A stretch of 64,000 nt of DNA from Hoeflea_A sp965216535. Its GTDB lineage: Bacteria > Pseudomonadota > Alphaproteobacteria > Rhizobiales > Rhizobiaceae. This document shows positions 53,748-62,931 of this stretch, one piece after another. Made by a program: the position numbers and the translations under genes. Location of the stretch: the NCBI GenBank assembly GCA_965216535.1, contig OZ244175.1:7378001-7442000 (forward strand), in the 5' to 3' direction. The stretch's first letter is position 1. Each line of letters starts with the position of its first letter. A model generated the notes under the pieces. That model saw only the letters and a list, made by a program, of their open reading frames with translations. It was not told the DNA's origin and did no database searches.

Positions 53748-54683
53748 TCAGTCAGCGAGGCCGGCTTCTTTCATCAGTTCGCCATTCAGATCATAGGCTT
53801 CGCGAAAGAAACCTCCGAACTCGTCTGTCCCCATGTACCGGATCAGTCGATTTGCGCCAGCCATGTTATCTTTGAACCGATCCGTCGCCACCGCCTGCTC
53901 GCAGGCGCTCGACAGGGTGCTGACGGCGTCCGCCGGGGCGTCATCCTGAGCGAAAAATCCAAACCAGATCGACACCTGCACGTCGTAGCCAAGTTCTTTC
54001 ATCGTCGGTACATCCGGGTGCGCTTGCGAGCGCTCGTCCGACAGGATTGCCAGTGCCTGGAAATCGAACTTTGTGTCAAAGTCGGAGAACCACACCGACG
54101 AGTCGGCACGACCGCCGCCGATTTCGGTTGCCTTTTCAGGCCCGCCTTTTGTCGGCAGGTATTGCGTCGTCACGCCCATCTTCTTGTCCAGCGTCAGCTG
54201 CGCGACATGGTCCATCGAGCCGGGGCCCGCTCCAACGAAACGAGCATTCCCGGATTTCGCCAGCTCCAGGTAGTCGTCAAGGCTGTCCAGGCCACTGTCC
54301 TTGCCGACGACCAAGTAGTACGGGCCCTGGCTGACCATGCAGATCGGGGTCCAACTGTCAGCATTGTAGCTGGTTTTTCGCATATGCGGCTGGGTGGTCA
54401 TCGTTCCCACCGGTGCAAAGAAAAGATTGTATCCGTCGGGATCGGCTTCACTGAGCTCTGTCGCGCCGATCGTTCCACCGGCGCCGTCCACATTGCTGAC
54501 AACCACGTTCTGGCCGAGGATATCTTCCAGTTCCTGAGCAAAGAATCGTGCCGGAACATCCGTGCCACCGCCAGCTATGAACGGCACCACGACATTGATC
54601 GTGCGCTCCGGGTAATCGGCCATGGCCGAGCCAGCACTGAGCGTCAAAGCAGTCATGGCAAGCAGTGTGTTGCGTAGGGTCAT
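53748..54683 (-). CDS. tctC: tripartite tricarboxylate transporter substrate-binding protein (TctC/Bug family)
   Basis: 311 residues. Signal peptide cut after SAMA. The mature part opens with YPERTINVVVPFIAGGGTDVPARFFAQELEDILGQNVVV, the hallmark of Bug/TctC proteins, and contains an Asp-containing ligand loop GSMDHVAQL near residue 160. It lies 31 bases after the sulfatase stop and is translated from ATG 54683. Confidence 0.93.
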   Translation of the reverse strand: MTLRNTLLAMTALTLSAGSAMADYPERTINVVVPFIAGGGTDVPARFFAQELEDILGQNVVVSNVDGAGGTIGATELSEADPDGYNLFFAPVGTMTTQPHMRKTSYNADSWTPICMVSQGPYYLVVGKDSGLDSLDDYLELAKSGNARFVGAGPGSMDHVAQLTLDKKMGVTTQYLPTKGGPEKATEIGGGRADSSVWFSDFDTKFDFQALAILSDERSQAHPDVPTMKELGYDVQVSIWFGFFAQDDAPADAVSTLSSACEQAVATDRFKDNMAGANRLIRYMGTDEFGGFFREAYDLNGELMKEAGLAD

Positions 54684-54714
54684 CTTTTCCTCCCTTGGAT
54701 AATCCGTATCGAAG

Positions 54715-56247
54715 TCATGTTCGCGCCGTGCGAACCAGAGGCGGATCGCGCGGCGCAGGTGTTTTCGCGTTTACTTTCGCGACAAGCGCTGTCTTGACGT
54801 CCGTGAAGTCGGGGTTGTCCCAGAGGTTGTGCCACTGTCGCGGGTCGGCCCGCATGTCGTACAGTTCACCCTCTGTCCCGTCGTAATAGTTGGTCTTGTC
54901 ATAGACCGTGCAGAGAAAGCCCGAGCGATCGTAGATACTGCGCATCTTGATCGCGATTCCGTTGCGATCGGCGTCCCATTCGCAGAACACGCAGTCTCTC
55001 TCCGGCGCATCAGAAGACGGCAAGGCCTTTCCCTCAATCCAATCCGGCACCGGCAGACCGGCAATTTCGGCAAATGTCGGTGCAAGGTCTATGTGGCCAA
55101 CCGGATCAGAAACAACCATGCCGACTGCCATCTGGGCCGACGGTGCCGGACGCCAGATCATGGGCAGTCGCATAAGCCCGTCCGTGTGGAACGGACCTTT
55201 GAACATCAGCCCATAGTCACCCTGGTTCGTGCCGTGATCCGAGCAGTAGAAAACGTCAGTGTCGGCATCCCAGCCGCGCACCTTGAGATACTCCATGAGA
55301 CGGCCCATTGCCTCGTCGACCAGCTCGTTCTGGATATGGACCATGGCGTCGATCTCTCGCACGTTGTCGTTCGTCATGGTGTTGGGCACGAAACTGTCCG
55401 GGGTTTCATCCGCGACATCCGTTGTGCCGTCGTAGTACTCCATCCAGTGCTTGGGCTTTCCCGCCAGGATCCTGCGTATCTCTTCGTCAGAACCCGGATG
55501 CGCCTCGGGCAGCTCCAGTGACCGCCAGTCAATACGGTCTTTCTCCGAGGCCGGCGGATCAAATGGGTGATGCGGATCGGGGTAACTCACCCAGAGGAAC
55601 CAGTCCTCCTCGTTCTTCAGGGACTCCAGCCAATCGATCGATCTCCGGGTCACCCACTCCGTGTGATAAGCTTCCTTCGGACAGTCGTTGTGATGCACCT
55701 GCACTGCATCGCTGTCGCCGCCCTTTTGGTTGTTGGGGCCATTGTCGGGACCAACCGGCGGGTAGAAATTTTCCACCTGCTCGGGATAGTTCTCCTTGAG
55801 CCAGCGGTTGTAGTGCATCTCGCAGCGGTAGGAGATGCCACTGTGTGCGGCGAGGGACAGATACTCAAATCCGCGATACGGACCGTTGTCTCCGCGCCCG
55901 GCCGCGGAGGCCTCCCAACAGTCATGATCCGTCATTGGTTGCCAGTGAGCCTTGCCCACAAGCGCGGTGCGATAGCCGGCCTCCTGCAAGTAGCGTGCGA
56001 TGGATGGGTCGCTCTCCGGCAGGGAGTATCCGTTGCGCAAGACCCCATGCGTGGACACATGCTGACCGGTGATGATCGACGACCGGGCGGGCATGCAGGT
56101 GACGTTCTGATTATAAGCCCTGTGATAGCGGATACCGTCTCGGGCGAGAGCATCGGCGACCGGCGTTTTCGCCACTTTCCCACCGTAGCAACCCAGGGCA
56201 TCGAAGCGTTGCTCGTCGGTTGTGATGAAGAGGATTTTCCGCCCCAT
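54715..56247 (-). CDS. sulfatase-like hydrolase
   Basis: 510 residues from the ATG at 56247, with GAGGG five bases upstream; an ATG four codons earlier at 56259 lacks a ribosome site. The sulfatase signature CMPARSSIITG places the formylglycine precursor at C51, and the metal-binding TTDEQR is at residues 9-14. Later HPFDPP and YCSDHGTNQGDYGLMFKG hold further metal and substrate ligands, as in choline-sulfatase and phosphonate monoester hydrolase relatives. No signal peptide, so the substrate is cleaved after import. The enzyme-transporter-maturase order makes its sulfatase role convincing. Confidence 0.92.
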   Translation of the reverse strand: MGRKILFITTDEQRFDALGCYGGKVAKTPVADALARDGIRYHRAYNQNVTCMPARSSIITGQHVSTHGVLRNGYSLPESDPSIARYLQEAGYRTALVGKAHWQPMTDHDCWEASAAGRGDNGPYRGFEYLSLAAHSGISYRCEMHYNRWLKENYPEQVENFYPPVGPDNGPNNQKGGDSDAVQVHHNDCPKEAYHTEWVTRRSIDWLESLKNEEDWFLWVSYPDPHHPFDPPASEKDRIDWRSLELPEAHPGSDEEIRRILAGKPKHWMEYYDGTTDVADETPDSFVPNTMTNDNVREIDAMVHIQNELVDEAMGRLMEYLKVRGWDADTDVFYCSDHGTNQGDYGLMFKGPFHTDGLMRLPMIWRPAPSAQMAVGMVVSDPVGHIDLAPTFAEIAGLPVPDWIEGKALPSSDAPERDCVFCEWDADRNGIAIKMRSIYDRSGFLCTVYDKTNYYDGTEGELYDMRADPRQWHNLWDNPDFTDVKTALVAKVNAKTPAPRDPPLVRTART

Positions 56248-56264
56248 TGGGTCCCTCATGACAG

Positions 56265-56284
56265 TTTTGCATCCGGATGCAAAA
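56265..56284. promoter_or_regulatory. LacI-type operator before the sulfatase operon
   Basis: Perfect 20-bp palindrome TTTTGCATCCGGATGCAAAA between the divergent sulfatase operon and LacI-family regulator genes. Its central CG and A/T flanks are typical of LacI-family sites. Confidence 0.8.
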
Positions 56285-56348
56285 AAGGCATGGACTGACC
56301 CGACGAGTCAATGCTTTATTTTCCCGATGGTCTTTTGAAGCGATTGAA

Positions 56349-57371
56349 ATGAGCGAAAAACGCCCGACTTCCTACGATGTGGCAAAGCTGGCTGGCGTCA
56401 GCCAATCCGCTGTTTCCAGAGTGTTTTCCCCGTCCGGCAGCGCGTCGCAGAAAACGCGGGACAAGGTGCTGGCTGCCGCCGAAGAACTAGGCTTCACACC
56501 AAACCCGCTTGCCAAATCACTCAGTCTCGGGCGGACGCAGCTCGCCGGGTTGGTGGTGACACAATACGCGCAACAGAATTATCCGCTGGCGCTCAAAAGT
56601 GCTGTCGATGTCATTACCGAAACGGGTGACTCGCTGTTGATCCAACTGGTTGACTCCTCCGACATGGGCGATCACGCGGTGTCCAGGCTGTTGGCGCGGC
56701 ACGTCGACTTTATTCTCTGTGCAGCCAGTCTCAATCGAGATGCGGCGCAATCGTGCACAAACGGCGGTGTGCCCCTGGTCATGATCAACCGTGAACCGCC
56801 GTGCTCCGGAGTCGATTGCGTCAGTTCGCCCAACGCGGAGATCATGCAGGACATAACAAAACTGCTGATGTCCAATGGTGCCCGAAAACCCGCTTTCATC
56901 GGCGGCGGAGATAACAACTGGATCTCCTGCGAACGCCGCCGCGGCTTCATCTCCGCGTGCAGGACCATCGGGATTGAAGAACCAATCATCCTGGAAGACG
57001 ACTTCAACTACGATGGCGGTCAGACCGCCGCCAGGCGACTTGACGTCCGCCGGCGTGGCATCGACGCGATTGTCGCGGCAAATGACCCCATGGCCATCGG
57101 CGCGATGGACGTTCTGCGTTCAGAGCTTGGACTAAGGGTGCCGCAGGACGTTCAGGTCGTGGGACATGATGACATCGAAGCTGCCCGGTTTCAGCCCTAC
57201 CGCCTTACGACGGTGCGGCAAGACATGCGGACAATATTTGACAATGCGATCGACCTCGCCTTCGCTCGCAGAAAGAAACCCCAGGGCAAAGCGCGGCGTA
57301 TCACCATCATGAACACCCTTGTGGAACGGAACTCGACAATCCGTTCTGCCGATCAGTGCAAAGGTCGATAA
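56349..57371 (+). CDS. LacI family transcriptional regulator of the sulfatase operon
   Basis: 340 residues from the ATG at 56349; the frame is open to 56277 but the helix-turn-helix begins right here (SYDVAKLAGVSQSAVSRVFSPSG). A hinge helix NPLAKSLSLGRTQLAGLVV and a full ligand-binding domain follow. Divergent from the sulfatase operon with the 20-bp palindrome between, so it most likely represses that operon until an organosulfate or its product is present. Confidence 0.92.
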   Translation: MSEKRPTSYDVAKLAGVSQSAVSRVFSPSGSASQKTRDKVLAAAEELGFTPNPLAKSLSLGRTQLAGLVVTQYAQQNYPLALKSAVDVITETGDSLLIQLVDSSDMGDHAVSRLLARHVDFILCAASLNRDAAQSCTNGGVPLVMINREPPCSGVDCVSSPNAEIMQDITKLLMSNGARKPAFIGGGDNNWISCERRRGFISACRTIGIEEPIILEDDFNYDGGQTAARRLDVRRRGIDAIVAANDPMAIGAMDVLRSELGLRVPQDVQVVGHDDIEAARFQPYRLTTVRQDMRTIFDNAIDLAFARRKKPQGKARRITIMNTLVERNSTIRSADQCKGR

Positions 57372-57423
57372 GCTGAGCAGTCTGTTCTTTATCCCGTAAG
57401 ACTGTAAGTCAGCCGTTGTCCGA

Positions 57424-57867
57424 TCAGTCTTTCACCAGCATCCTGTCGAGCAGACTGTGCAGCGTCGCCATGTCTTCGGCATCGAGATTGCCCGGAACCG
57501 AGGTGCGACGCCGTTCCAGAATTTCATCGACGCTCACCCGGGCCTCCTCGCCCGCCTCGGTCAGATAAAAATGCCGGGAGCGGCGATCCGATGGTGCCCT
57601 ATCAAAGCGCGCTAGACCGCGTTTCATCAGCGGCGCCATGGCCTGCGACAGGGTGGAGGCCTCGACGCCGAGCAGGTCCGCCAGGGAGCGATGGGAAATG
57701 CCGGGATTGTTGCCGATGAGGACGAGGATACCGCTTTCGACCGGCGTTTCGCGCACATCCAATTGCGCGGCCAGTTGCACCCATTGCTGATTGAGCAGGT
57801 TATGGAGCCGACGCACCTTGAAGCCCACATTGTGCGCCAAAGGTCCGATATCCCCACGCGATGCCAT
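57424..57867 (-). CDS. MarR family transcriptional regulator
   Basis: 147 residues. Winged helix with SHRSLADLLGVEASTLSQAMAPLMKRGLARFDRAPSDRRSRHFYLTEAGEE, the DNA-recognition helix and the wing (DRRS) both clear. Helical dimerisation parts at both ends. It is divergent from the YARHG/DUF4453 gene across 138 bases and may control that gene or itself. Confidence 0.88.
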   Translation of the reverse strand: MASRGDIGPLAHNVGFKVRRLHNLLNQQWVQLAAQLDVRETPVESGILVLIGNNPGISHRSLADLLGVEASTLSQAMAPLMKRGLARFDRAPSDRRSRHFYLTEAGEEARVSVDEILERRRTSVPGNLDAEDMATLHSLLDRMLVKD

Positions 57868-58005
57868 TCTGATCTGCCCTCGTCACAATCGAAGAAAGAG
57901 CGTTACCACATTCGCCACGGCGGTGAAAAGCGACGGCGGCACCCTGATGTCGTCGAGCCGGCATAACCGCTTGACAGCTGCCGAGCCGCTTCTCAAGCTG
58001 CCGGC

Positions 58006-58566
58006 ATGCGTATCCTGCTTTTTCTGCTGCTCGTCCTGATACCCTCTTTCGCCGCCGCCAGCGATGGATGCCACGATCTGTGGTTCACCCGCAACCTGAT
58101 CATGGACCGGGCCGGCTACTGTTTCGGTTCGCCGCTGGGCAAGGCTGTTTTTGACAACAGCGATTGCTCCGGAAAATCCGTTTCGCTCGATGCCGAGTCC
58201 AAGCTTCTGGTTGATCGCATCCGATCGCTTGAGAAGCAGTATGCTTGTGCGGTCGACACAAAGAGCGATCGGCTCGCCATCGACGACCTGTTCGTCCGCT
58301 TCCGACTCGTTGACCTGCCGGTTGCGGAAGAAGCACCGGGCGGCTGCCTCGGCTGGCTTGGGCCGGAGACAACCCTCTACACTGGCCGCAGTTCGGATCT
58401 TCCCCCGATCGGCCGGATCGGCCGTGGCGATTATGTCGGTTTTTTCCATGTCCCTGAAGGCGGCTGGACCTATGTGACGGTCGCCGATCCCGGCTGGGTC
58501 GTCAAAGGCGGCGGATGGATGCGCGGGGATTTCGGGACAGTCGACTGCCGTGAATGGGCGGGTTGA
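58006..58566 (+). CDS. exported protein with YARHG/DUF4453-type region
   Basis: 186 residues. Sec signal peptide (MRILLFLLLVLIPSFAAASDG). The mature N-terminal part CHDLWFTRNLIMDRAGYCFGSPLGKAVFDNSDC is the YARHG-like motif common to DUF4453 proteins, and the C-terminal part (YTGRSSDLPPIGRIGRGDYVGFFHVPEGGWTYV) looks like an SH3b-type domain. Likely a periplasmic envelope protein; role unknown. Confidence 0.8.
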   Translation: MRILLFLLLVLIPSFAAASDGCHDLWFTRNLIMDRAGYCFGSPLGKAVFDNSDCSGKSVSLDAESKLLVDRIRSLEKQYACAVDTKSDRLAIDDLFVRFRLVDLPVAEEAPGGCLGWLGPETTLYTGRSSDLPPIGRIGRGDYVGFFHVPEGGWTYVTVADPGWVVKGGGWMRGDFGTVDCREWAG

Positions 58567-58711
58567 CCGACGACAAGCACCTTGTGACGAGCACATGGCC
58601 AGAGTGGATGGACACTATGTTGCGCGGAAATCCGAAGATGAATGGCGGTTTACGGTTGCAGTGACCTGTGTTCAGGACTGGGCCAAATAACCGCTCAAGA
58701 GGTCTCCGGTA

Positions 58712-59674
58712 TCAGTTGACCTTGTGCCGGGCGCGGAAGTTTCTCGGATTTTCGCCAAACCTGGAGCGAAACAGGGTCGAAAAGTTCTGCATGTTCGAGA
58801 AGCCGTAGCGGAAGGCTATCTCGCTGATGGAGCTTCGATCAAACCGACTGTCCTTCAGGTCGGCTGCGACGCCGTCCAGGCGCATGCGGCGAATGAAGGC
58901 TCCGATGGACTCATCCTGCTTGGAAAAGATCGCACTCAAACGCCGAACCGACATTCCGATCTCGCCGGCCACCCTGTTGCGGTCCAGATCGGGATCCCCG
59001 AGATTGTTGCGAATGAACGATTTTGCCCGCAGCATCACGTGTTGCTCCGGGGATGACAGTTCGATCTTATCGGCGCTCTGGGAGGCAAGCCCGGTCGCGA
59101 TCAGGTCTATCAGCGTGTCCTGCAGGAGGTTTTGCAGAACCTGATTGGGCGAATTGACGTGCTCCGAAAACGCAAGGATGTTGTCCCTGGTCAGCTTTCC
59201 GAGACCCGTCTGGCCATCAATCTTCCTGGCCGTCAAAAGTTCGGCATTGGGAAGGCGCTCGATCAGCTTTGCCGCCGGCAACTGTACGACCGTCTGACTG
59301 AAATCATCGGACAGGTCCAGCCGATACGGATCCGTGCTGGAGTAGAGCGCCATGTCGCCCGGCTGCAAAACAGCCGTTTTGCCAAACTGTGTAACCCGTG
59401 ACGTTTTCGCGGTCTGTAGGCTCAACAGGAAGTAGGCATCCGTGCTGGCGCGAATGTCCCTCTTCCTGCGCTCGACATGATGAGCCAGCCCGGCAACCCT
59501 GGAAATCGACAAAACGGAGTGGCGCGCGATGTCTATGACGCCGCGAAAACCGGACCGGTTCGGTGCATCGCACCCCAGCTGAACGTAACTTTCGCAGACC
59601 GATTCCCGCCAGAATGCAAATCGGTCGACCGCGGAAACGTCTTCGGTATCGTATCGCGTCTGGATGTCCATCAA
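58712..59674 (-). CDS. AraC family transcriptional regulator (AraC-binding-like type)
   Basis: 320 residues. An N-terminal AraC-binding-like beta domain (FAFWRESVCESYVQLGCDAP...) and a C-terminal pair of helix-turn-helices with VAGEIGMSVRRLSAIFSKQDESIGAFIRRMRLDGVAADL and ISEIAFRYGFSNMQNFSTLFRSRFGENPRNFR. Divergent from the nitrilase operon across 141 bases, so it is the expected regulator of the nitrilase/transport genes. The inducer may be a nitrile or an acid derived from it. Confidence 0.92.
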   Translation of the reverse strand: MMDIQTRYDTEDVSAVDRFAFWRESVCESYVQLGCDAPNRSGFRGVIDIARHSVLSISRVAGLAHHVERRKRDIRASTDAYFLLSLQTAKTSRVTQFGKTAVLQPGDMALYSSTDPYRLDLSDDFSQTVVQLPAAKLIERLPNAELLTARKIDGQTGLGKLTRDNILAFSEHVNSPNQVLQNLLQDTLIDLIATGLASQSADKIELSSPEQHVMLRAKSFIRNNLGDPDLDRNRVAGEIGMSVRRLSAIFSKQDESIGAFIRRMRLDGVAADLKDSRFDRSSISEIAFRYGFSNMQNFSTLFRSRFGENPRNFRARHKVN

Positions 59675-59815
59675 ACTGGCCCCACAAGCAGATAGACTTA
59701 TCGTTTACGCACGAAAACGCAAGTTTTGTGGCCCAAAACCAAAAGATGGCACAGTCGGGAAATGGCATTTTGCCGCGAATTGAGGTCCGAGGCCTTGATT
59801 GTAGCGGAGGTTCAA

Positions 59816-60832
59816 ATGTCTACCCAATTCAAAGTCGCGGCCGTTCAGGCTGCCCCATGTTTTCTTGATCTCGATGCCGGAATCGACAAGGCCATAGGCC
59901 TGATCGAAGAAGCGGCATCCAACGGTGCGAAGCTGATTGCGTTCAGCGAAACCTGGTTGCCCGGGTACCCCAATCATATCTGGCTTGGCCCGGTGGCCTG
60001 GCAGATGCAATTCGTGGGGCGTTACTTCGACAATTCCATCGAAGCCGGCAGTCCGCAGGAAGCGCGGCTTGCCAAAGCATGCCGGGACAACAACATTCAG
60101 GTGTCGATGGGCTGCTCGGAACGCGATGGCGGTTCTCTCTACATTGCGCAGTGGCATTTCGATGAAAACGGCGAGGTGATCAATCGCCGTCGCAAGCTGA
60201 AGCCGACCCATGTCGAGCGGACGGTCTACGGAGAAGGCGACGGATCGGATCTCGTTGTCGTGCAGACATCCATTGGCCGTGTCGGGCAACTGGCATGCTG
60301 GGAGCATCTGCAACCGCTCAGCAAATACGCAATGTATGCCCAGAACGAGCAAATCCACTGCGCCGCCTGGCCCAATCTGGCCCTGTACGAAGGCACCGCA
60401 TATGCCCTTGGCCATCAGGTCAACAATGCGGCGTCGATGATCTACGCCGTCGAGGGATCGTGTTTCGTCCTGGCTCCCTGCTCGCTGGTGACAAAGGAAA
60501 TGCAGGATATGCTTTGCGAGGGCAATCCGGAAAAGGAAGCCCTGTTCCCGGTCGGCGGCGGATACACCGCAATTTTCGGCCCTGACGGATCCGAAATCGC
60601 CGAGCGCATTCCGCACGACCAGGAAGGCATCCTCTATGCCGACATCGACCTGCACATGATCGGCTATGCCAAGGCCGCCGCCGATCCCGCCGGCCACTAC
60701 GCCAAGCGCGACAGCACCCGCCTTCTGATCAATCGAAAGAAACAACGGCCGGTCATCCATTTTGACGAGGCCCCGGGCTGGGAAGAGGTCACCGAAGCTG
60801 TGTCTCAGGAGCCCGCGGAAGCAGCCGAGTAA
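59816..60832 (+). CDS. nitrilase (aliphatic nitrilase type)
   Basis: 338 residues from the ATG at 59816, with GGAGG just upstream; the frame is open to 59726 without nitrilase character. The Glu-Lys-Cys triad is visible: E45 in FSETWLPGYP, K127 in RRKLKPT and C161 in CWEHLQP. Hydrolyses an organic nitrile to the carboxylic acid and ammonia in one step. Length and motifs match true nitrilases rather than amidases. First gene of the AraC-controlled operon with a PNPOx protein and an ABC importer. Confidence 0.93.
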   Translation: MSTQFKVAAVQAAPCFLDLDAGIDKAIGLIEEAASNGAKLIAFSETWLPGYPNHIWLGPVAWQMQFVGRYFDNSIEAGSPQEARLAKACRDNNIQVSMGCSERDGGSLYIAQWHFDENGEVINRRRKLKPTHVERTVYGEGDGSDLVVVQTSIGRVGQLACWEHLQPLSKYAMYAQNEQIHCAAWPNLALYEGTAYALGHQVNNAASMIYAVEGSCFVLAPCSLVTKEMQDMLCEGNPEKEALFPVGGGYTAIFGPDGSEIAERIPHDQEGILYADIDLHMIGYAKAAADPAGHYAKRDSTRLLINRKKQRPVIHFDEAPGWEEVTEAVSQEPAEAAE

Positions 60833-60839
60833 CGGCAAT

Positions 60840-60865
60840 GCTGAGGACGCTCCAGTGTCCTCAGC
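60840..60865 (+). terminator. hairpin between nitrilase and PNPOx genes
   Basis: GCTGAGGAC (60840-60848) pairs with GTCCTCAGC (60857-60865) over an 8-base loop, then CATTTTCC. Either a weak terminator or an mRNA stability element inside the operon. Confidence 0.5.
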
Positions 60866-60895
60866 CATTTTCCCAAAATCCAAGCGGAGGTTGCC

Positions 60896-61561
60896 ATGCC
60901 CACGCCAGAGCAATTCTATTCCGACTCCCAGCGCGCCTTGCAGAAGGATGGTCAGCACGAAAAGCTGGCCGAGGTGGTAGTCCACGCCATTGTGCGAGAC
61001 GAACTGGAAGAGATCCACACGAACTACATCAACAGCCGTGACTACTTCTTCCTGTCAACGGTCGATGGTGAAGGCATGCCGACCGTGTCCTACAAGGGTG
61101 GCGACGTCGGCTTCGTGAAGGCTCTCTCGCCCAACCGGATTGTCTTTCCGAACTATGACGGAAACGGCATGTGGTTCTCCATGGGCAACATCCAGGAGGC
61201 TGCCAAGGTCGGCATGCTGTTCATGGACATGGTGACGCCCTGGCGCATTCGTGTCCAAGGCACGGCCAAGCTGTCCAAGGACCCGGACCTGATGGCGCAA
61301 TTCCCCGGCTGCAACCTGGTTGTCGACGTGGACGTATCCGTCGTTTTCCAGAATTGTTCCCGATACATCCACAAGCATACCCGTGTGGAGACATCACCTT
61401 ACGTGCCGGATGCGGAAGGCAAGCAACCTTTCCCGGCGTGGAAGCGGATCGAACCGCTACAACCGTTCCTGCACCCTGACGACCATGGCAAGGCCGAGGG
61501 CGAAGGCGGCACCATCACCGAAGAAGAATACCTCGAAAAGGTTGCTCAGGGCACATCCTGA
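60896..61561 (+). CDS. pyridoxamine 5'-phosphate oxidase-like protein
   Basis: 221 residues. Split-barrel flavin-binding fold: YFFLSTVDGEGMPTVSYKGGDVGFVK near residue 45, a middle strand with IVFPNYDGNGMWFSMGNIQEAAKVGMLFMD, and a later strand RVQGTAKLSKDPDL. The family binds FMN or F420 and often acts as an oxidoreductase or flavin carrier. In this operon it may be an auxiliary oxidase or protective protein. Its function here is not known. Confidence 0.8.
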   Translation: MPTPEQFYSDSQRALQKDGQHEKLAEVVVHAIVRDELEEIHTNYINSRDYFFLSTVDGEGMPTVSYKGGDVGFVKALSPNRIVFPNYDGNGMWFSMGNIQEAAKVGMLFMDMVTPWRIRVQGTAKLSKDPDLMAQFPGCNLVVDVDVSVVFQNCSRYIHKHTRVETSPYVPDAEGKQPFPAWKRIEPLQPFLHPDDHGKAEGEGGTITEEEYLEKVAQGTS

Positions 61562-61604
61562 GCGACCTCGGACTCGTCATCAAATTTCATGGGAGGGTAG
61601 TGAA

Positions 61605-62870
61605 ATGAGACAGATAATTGGCTATTCGGCTGCAGTTACAACCTTGCTCCTGACCGGCCTGGCGACGCCGGCCCTGTCAGATGGCCACGGCCCGAAATGC
61701 GGGCTGGGCAACGGCCAGGCGGCCACCGGAGAGCCCATCAAGGTGGGTGGCATCAACGGCAACGCGCCGCCCGGAGACTTCTCGGGAGGAACCGATGCGG
61801 CGGCGGCGTTTTTCGATTGCGTCAACGCCAATGGCGGCATCCATGGCCGCCCGATCGAGTACATCGTCGAGAACGATCAGTGGAACCCGGAATTGGCCGG
61901 GCAAGTCGCGACCAAGCTGGTGAAAGACGTAGGCGTGGTGGCCCTGGTGGGGAACGGTTCGGTCGTATCGATGGCGGTCAATGCCGGGCTCTACAAGGAT
62001 GAAGACGTGATGGTGATGGCATCCGGCTGCGCCATTTCCGAGTGCTATGAAAGCTCCAACATCGTATCGACCAACCAGGGTCCGCTGCCGTCCGGCATCG
62101 GTGCACTGACTTTTGCGGTCGAAGAACTCGGCTCAAAGCACGCCGCCTGTATCGGCTTCAACATCCCCAACAATGGCGGCTGGGCCTGCGACTGGATGAA
62201 CAAGTTCATGGAAAGCAAGGGCCTGAAGGGAACGTCGATTCTGATGGATCCAACAGCGGTGGACCTAAACTCGGTCTATCTCCAGGCCTTGTCGGAAGGG
62301 GTGGATACGATCCTCCTCATGTTGCCGGCCGCACCTGCGATCGGCCTCCTGAAGGTCGCCGAAGAGCAAGGTGGCCGTGACCTTTTCACCTGGGTGTCTC
62401 CCACGCCGCTTTACGAGCCCGGGGTGGCCAAGGTTCTGGGAGACCACTGGAACGACAATCTCCATATCCAGATCGAGCTTGCTCCGTTCGACAGCGACGG
62501 CGCTGACAACAAGAACTGGATCGCCGTCATGGACACGTACGGCAAGGAAGGCGACCGGCGGGACACGTTCTCTCAGTCCGGGTACATCTCGGCGCGGTTC
62601 TTTGTGGACGCCCTTCTGGAGCTGGATCCTGCGTCCATCGACCGGGCCTCTGTCACGACAGCGATACGGGACATCAAGAACGCCAAGTCCGACCTCCTGT
62701 GCGCGCCCTATTACGTCGGCGATGCAGATCGCCACATGCCGAACCATGCAGGTCGCGTGGTGGCTTACACCGGCGGCGCGTTCAAGGTCGTGCGCGACTG
62801 CTTTGATATCGAAAGCGAATATCTGGACCCGATCCGGGCCCAGGAAGCCGCACTGGGCATTACCAACTAG
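61605..62870 (+). CDS. ABC transporter substrate-binding protein, branched-chain amino acid/amide type
   Basis: 421 residues from the ATG at 61605 with GGGAGGG upstream; a longer frame to 61320 exists but overlaps the PNPOx gene. A Sec signal peptide is cut after TPALS. Type I binding fold (IKVGGINGNAPPGDFSGGTDAAAAFFDCVNANGGIHGRP). Unusually it contains several Cys pairs (e.g. ASGCAISECYES). It probably binds an amide, carboxylate or nitrile-related compound for the LivHM-like permeases downstream. Confidence 0.88.
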   Translation: MRQIIGYSAAVTTLLLTGLATPALSDGHGPKCGLGNGQAATGEPIKVGGINGNAPPGDFSGGTDAAAAFFDCVNANGGIHGRPIEYIVENDQWNPELAGQVATKLVKDVGVVALVGNGSVVSMAVNAGLYKDEDVMVMASGCAISECYESSNIVSTNQGPLPSGIGALTFAVEELGSKHAACIGFNIPNNGGWACDWMNKFMESKGLKGTSILMDPTAVDLNSVYLQALSEGVDTILLMLPAAPAIGLLKVAEEQGGRDLFTWVSPTPLYEPGVAKVLGDHWNDNLHIQIELAPFDSDGADNKNWIAVMDTYGKEGDRRDTFSQSGYISARFFVDALLELDPASIDRASVTTAIRDIKNAKSDLLCAPYYVGDADRHMPNHAGRVVAYTGGAFKVVRDCFDIESEYLDPIRAQEAALGITN

Positions 62871-62883
62871 TCCTCCCTGGACT

Positions 62884-62911
62884 GACCGGTGAAGCCGCTG
62901 CTTCACCGGTC
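62884..62911 (+). terminator. stem-loop between binding-protein and permease genes
   Basis: Perfect 11-bp stem GACCGGTGAAG (62884-62894) with CTTCACCGGTC (62901-62911) over loop CCGCTG, 13 bases after the binding-protein stop. TCTTTC follows; likely an attenuating or stabilising hairpin that biases expression to the binding protein. Confidence 0.65.
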
Positions 62912-62931
62912 TCTTTCAAGGACTGTGAAGC

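Noticed and set aside
59740..59775. Sigma-54-like GG...GC pattern before the nitrilase gene
   Set aside because: The spacing between the GG and GC elements is 6 or 15 bases instead of the required 10, and the local regulator is AraC-type, not an enhancer-binding protein.
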